A stretch of 8,950 nucleotides of DNA from Vulcanimicrobiota bacterium (lineage in GTDB: Bacteria; Vulcanimicrobiota; Vulcanimicrobiia; Vulcanimicrobiales; Vulcanimicrobiaceae), in NCBI GenBank assembly GCA_030043675.1, contig JASHXG010000242.1, positions 1 to 8,950 of the forward strand, read 5' to 3'. The notes under the pieces were generated by a model. The model worked only from the letters and a program-made list of their open reading frames with translations, was not told where the DNA came from and did no database searches. Below, in pieces: positions 6,216-8,950 of this stretch (positions within the stretch are counted from its first letter, which is position 1; every line of letters begins with the position of its first letter). A program made the position numbers and the translations under genes.

Positions 6216-7307
6216 ATGCAGTGCATGAGGCTCGTGACGATGGCCGCGATCGCGGTGCTATTCTTCGGCGCTACGCGCGAGGCGACGCACAGCCGGCGCG
6301 CCGGCTGCATGTTCAATATTCCGCTGAATGCGCTGCAGTGTGCACGCTTGCGCGAAGCGGCCCACCGCGCGACGGGTCGCAGCTGGTTATCGTCGGACGC
6401 GAAGGAGACGCTCGTCTATTCGTCCCAGACGTACTCGGACTCAGTGACGATCTCCGCCGCCGGTAGGAGAGGCTTTAAAACCGTAGGTTCCCTGGCGCTC
6501 CCGTCGGGATCGGCTCCGCTCGGATTAACGGTCGACGAAGCTCAGAATCTTTACGTCGCAATTTCGCCGCTCGGTTCCGGAACCGCGAGCGTCGAAGTCT
6601 TTCCGCGCGGTGCGACTACGCCCAGCAAAGTCTACACGGAAGGGCTTAGTGGCGCGGAAGACGTGGCAGTCGATAAGAATGGAACACTGTACGTGGCGAA
6701 TCTCGCCGATCCCAGCGGCGGCGGATGCAGCCAAGGGAACGGCCTCGGAGGCAGCGTTGTAGAGTACGCGGCGGGCAGCATGACGCCGACCGCGACGATC
6801 AGCGATTTCCCAGGCTGTCCAAACGGTGTGGCGGTCGACTCTAGCGCGAATCTCTATCTGACCTATCTTTATTATTCGAGCAGCGGCTTGCCGCAGAGCG
6901 ACGTACGCGAGTACACTACCGGATCGACGAAGGGACGCGCGCTGGGTCTACGTGCGCGCGGCGGCCTTGACCTTGGAGGCATCGCGATCGCGCCGAACGG
7001 CGATATTGTCGTGGAGAACGGACAAGCCGATGGGACGTTCAATCAACTGCTGACGTTCCCACAAGGCAAGAAAAGGCCGTCAAATGTAATTCAGTACGGC
7101 GGCGAAGGCTGGGGTGTTGGATTCAAATTCTTCGCACTGCTGGGAGGGAAGCTGTTCGCGCCGGCCTACGTAGCGGAGACCTTCAGCTATGTGGTTACGA
7201 CTCCCGGCGCATTCGACTACCCCAGCGGCAGTCAACTCTTCGCCGAAAACCCCGCATTAACGTCATTGCCGTTCGCGTACGGCTTCGCGGCCTCACCCGG
7301 ATCCTAG
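6216..7307 (+). CDS. NHL-like six-repeat beta-propeller, exported
   Basis: 363 residues. The N-terminus MQCMRLVTMAAIAVLFFGAT is a basic-then-hydrophobic export signal, but it lacks a proper lipobox, unlike its paralogues (AGC at 29-31 follows two arginines, outside the hydrophobic core). It is probably a Sec substrate cleaved by signal peptidase I or held by the signal helix. Six NHL-like blades follow: TLVYSS..VTISAAG (65-83), NLYVAI..VEVFPRG (111-132), TLYVAN..VVEYAAG (157-187), NLYLTY..VREYTTG (212-236), DIVVEN..LLTFPQG (263-284) and KLFAPA..AFDYPSG (312-338). The blade with FPRGATTPSKV is nearly the same as YPRGATSPSRT in the upstream protein, pointing to tandem duplication. Cys171 and Cys201 could pair. 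Second gene of the operon, 17 bp after its neighbour. No enzyme motif is seen and the function is unknown. Confidence 0.87.
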   Translation: MQCMRLVTMAAIAVLFFGATREATHSRRAGCMFNIPLNALQCARLREAAHRATGRSWLSSDAKETLVYSSQTYSDSVTISAAGRRGFKTVGSLALPSGSAPLGLTVDEAQNLYVAISPLGSGTASVEVFPRGATTPSKVYTEGLSGAEDVAVDKNGTLYVANLADPSGGGCSQGNGLGGSVVEYAAGSMTPTATISDFPGCPNGVAVDSSANLYLTYLYYSSSGLPQSDVREYTTGSTKGRALGLRARGGLDLGGIAIAPNGDIVVENGQADGTFNQLLTFPQGKKRPSNVIQYGGEGWGVGFKFFALLGGKLFAPAYVAETFSYVVTTPGAFDYPSGSQLFAENPALTSLPFAYGFAASPGS

Positions 7308-7312
7308 TGGCG

Positions 7313-7340
7313 GGCGTCGCAGCAGACCTGCGACGCCTTT
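7313..7340 (+). terminator. Terminator hairpin after propeller operon
   Basis: A perfect 10-bp stem, GGCGTCGCAG (7313-7322) with CTGCGACGCC (7328-7337), a 5-nt loop and TTT at 7338-7340. It begins 5 bp after the stop codon of the second propeller gene. The T tract is short, so termination may be partial, allowing some read-through into the NTF2-like gene. Confidence 0.65.
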
Positions 7341-7374
7341 GAGGGTTCGCCGGACGAGCGTCGAAAGTTCGTCC

Positions 7375-7911
7375 ATGGACGATCTTGGGGCAGTCTTCGA
7401 CGAACACGTGCGTGCCGAGTTCGAGGCGCATGATGCGAGCGCGACGATGGCAACGATGAGCGCGCAACCGCACCTCTATCATCTCCCGACGATGCTCGGC
7501 GGCAACGATCGTGATGAGATTTTTCGGTTCTATCGCGACCACTTCGTAACGAAGTGGCCGAAAGACACGCTGGTCCATCGCATCTCACGGACGATTGGAA
7601 GCCGGCAGATTGTGGACGAGCTCGTTATGGAGTTCACGCACGACTCCCCGATCGATGCGTTGCTCCCGGGTGCTGCGCCGAGTGGAAAGCACGTCTTGCT
7701 GCCCGTCGTCGTCGTTGGTTTTTGCGACGGTAAGGTGGCATACGAACACATCTATTGGGATCAAGCGTGCCTTCTGGAGCAGGTCGGTCTTCTGGATCGT
7801 GCAGCCCTCCCTATCACGGGCGTAGAGCAAGCGCTCAATCTGATCGACGGAACGTACGCAACGAACACGCTGCTCGCGCGTTGCGATGGAACGGTCGGCC
7901 CCGGGCCATGA
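7375..7911 (+). CDS. NTF2/SnoaL-like family protein
   Basis: 178 residues, cytoplasmic (no signal peptide). The sequence fits the nuclear transport factor 2-like superfamily, in the bacterial subgroup often labelled NTF2 family or found beside dienelactone hydrolases: opening FDEHVRAEFEAHDASATMAT (8-27), YHLPTMLGGNDRDEIFRFYRDHF (35-57), DELVMEFTHD (81-90), then GFCDGKVAYEHIYWDQACLL (115-134) and a C-terminal LPITGVEQALNL helix. Members form alpha+beta barrels with a hydrophobic pocket; many have no proven reaction, so no substrate is proposed. The frame is open back to TTG 7339, but that lies in the T tract of the preceding terminator, so ATG 7375 is chosen even though no good Shine-Dalgarno precedes it. 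Its stop TGA shares bases with the ATG of the next gene (ATGA), so the two are probably co-translated. Confidence 0.85.
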   Translation: MDDLGAVFDEHVRAEFEAHDASATMATMSAQPHLYHLPTMLGGNDRDEIFRFYRDHFVTKWPKDTLVHRISRTIGSRQIVDELVMEFTHDSPIDALLPGAAPSGKHVLLPVVVVGFCDGKVAYEHIYWDQACLLEQVGLLDRAALPITGVEQALNLIDGTYATNTLLARCDGTVGPGP

Positions 7912-8950
7912 CGCTCGTCGGCAGCGCGGTGGCGGGGTCCGCGCATCAAGCGCGCGCGCACCCGATGAGATGGTCCCGGCTCGCCGTCGTTTTGGTCTTT
8001 CTCATATGCTTAGCGACTGGAGCGGCAAACGGCATCCTTCGCTTCGATGATCTCTGGGCGCTCGCGCGCGGCCCCTATGCGCCGTACTTAGCCGCCTACA
8101 AGATCGCGCCGTGGTTCTTGCCCCAGTTTATGCTGTGGAGCGAAGGCTTGTGCGCGGCGACGTTCGCTGTCGTTGGGCTGATTATCGCTTGGCGCGGAGC
8201 AGCGAACTGGATGACGGTTTTCTCCGGAATCGCGCTCATGACGTACGGCGCGACGATACCGCCACCGATGCACGGGATCGTCGTATCCATTCCGTCCCTG
8301 CCGACGATTCTTGTCCTGGAGCGGAGCATTGGTATCGCGCTTTTTGTCATCTTCCTCTACCTGTTCCCGACTGGGCGTTTCCGTTCTTGGATCTCCATCA
8401 GCCTGGCTGGTGCCGTTGCCGCGTGGGCTCTGGCGTGGCCATTCATCCCATCGCTCAACCCGTATACATTTCCCAGGCCGTGGCCGTTCATCGCGCTCAC
8501 GTGCCTCTTAGGCAGCGGCGTGATCGTTCAGCTCTATCGCTTCCAATTTAGCACGCCTCTGCAACGCCAACAAACGAAATGGGTGGTGTACGGCGTAACG
8601 ATCTCGGTGTTGGGAGACCTTGTATTCCACTTGCCATGGGGCGTGTTCGGCGCGGAGCGCGGGTCGGATTTGCTCATCCTGCTCGCGCATCAGCCGTTCT
8701 TCATCGCCTCGCAGCTCGCGGTACCGATCAGCATTGCCTTCTCGGTGCTCTACCTTCGTTTGTGGGAAATAGATCTCGTGCTGAGCCGCACGCTGGTCTA
8801 TGGCCTCTTGACGAGTGCAGCGCTGGTCTTCTATGCGGCAGCGCAGCCGACCGCGTACGCCATCATTCGATCCGCGTTCGGATCGTCGGCGGCAAGGTAC
8901 TCCGAAGGCGTCGCGATCGCCGTGACGGGGCTCGTTCTCAAGCCGATGTA
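7908..8950 (+). CDS. Polytopic membrane protein, N-terminal part of putative sensor histidine kinase (partial)
   Basis: 347 codons are open to the right edge with no stop. Roughly eight to ten hydrophobic helices can be seen, e.g. residues 25-42, 80-95, 102-117, 134-153, 160-180, 192-210, 224-240, 262-282, 295-320 and 334-345. Two signatures are telling: PLQRQQTKWVVYGV (217-230) and LRLWEIDLVLSRTLVYGLLT (283-302). Both are characteristic of the membrane input region of sensor histidine kinases common in Chloroflexota and Actinobacteriota, where a conserved helix leads on to a basic linker and a kinase core. The kinase core would lie beyond 8950 and is not seen, so a non-kinase membrane protein with the same sensor region remains possible. 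Start: ATG 7908 overlaps the NTF2-like stop by 4 bp (ATGA), which suits translational coupling. ATG 7965 (MRWSRLAVV) is an alternative that would begin nearer the first membrane helix; neither has a strong ribosome site. Confidence 0.75.
   Translation, partial: MTLVGSAVAGSAHQARAHPMRWSRLAVVLVFLICLATGAANGILRFDDLWALARGPYAPYLAAYKIAPWFLPQFMLWSEGLCAATFAVVGLIIAWRGAANWMTVFSGIALMTYGATIPPPMHGIVVSIPSLPTILVLERSIGIALFVIFLYLFPTGRFRSWISISLAGAVAAWALAWPFIPSLNPYTFPRPWPFIALTCLLGSGVIVQLYRFQFSTPLQRQQTKWVVYGVTISVLGDLVFHLPWGVFGAERGSDLLILLAHQPFFIASQLAVPISIAFSVLYLRLWEIDLVLSRTLVYGLLTSAALVFYAAAQPTAYAIIRSAFGSSAARYSEGVAIAVTGLVLKPM

Noticed and set aside
8111..8551. Open frame in another plus frame inside the membrane protein
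   Set aside because: It overlaps the frame with membrane helices and the QRQQTKWVV and RLWEIDLVLSRTLVYG signatures; codon pattern and composition indicate a shadow.

Overview
The window is GC-rich, densely coded bacterial DNA with strong GGAGG-type ribosome binding sites. It holds eight protein-coding genes and no RNA gene, insertion sequence, CRISPR array or phage gene that I can see. The mix of genes suggests a little-cultured soil lineage such as Candidatus Eremiobacterota (WPS-2) or a neighbour in the Chloroflexota/Acidobacteriota sphere. That mix is GloVer-repeat and NHL-like lipoproteins, a sigma-region-4/TPR regulator, and a membrane protein with the QRQQTKWVV and RLWEIDLVLSRTLVYG signatures. 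The placement is an inference from protein style, not a database result.

Layout. Positions 1-1979 form a minus-strand two-gene unit: a glycine-rich lipoprotein (987-1979), then an NHL-like propeller lipoprotein that runs off the left edge (1-976). The stop codon of the first lies inside the ribosome binding site of the second. Across a 193-bp divergent spacer, 2173-3408 (+) encodes a lipoprotein of seven GloVer repeats. Its intrinsic terminator overlaps the 3' end of a convergent minus-strand regulator (3455-5014, possibly starting at 5079) made of a sigma-70-region-4-like helix-turn-helix and a long TPR-like helical region. From the next divergent spacer two plus-strand NHL-like propeller genes (5185-6198 and 6216-7307) run as an operon, ended by a perfect 10-bp hairpin. 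Then come an NTF2/SnoaL-like protein (7375-7911) and, overlapping it by 4 bp, a polytopic membrane protein resembling the N-terminal half of Chloroflexota/Actinobacteria-type sensor histidine kinases (7908 to the right edge).

How they may work together. Five of the eight products carry N-terminal export signals, four with a clear lipobox, and four of the five are predicted beta-propellers. The left two thirds therefore look like an envelope lipoprotein locus, with the TPR regulator placed to control the divergent propeller operon. The NTF2-like/membrane-sensor pair is probably a separate transcription unit. The ligands and purpose of the propellers cannot be read from sequence. The most notable points are three six-repeat propeller paralogues in one short locus, the half-glycine lipoprotein coupled to one of them, and a probable frame disruption or misassigned start at the N-terminus of the regulator.
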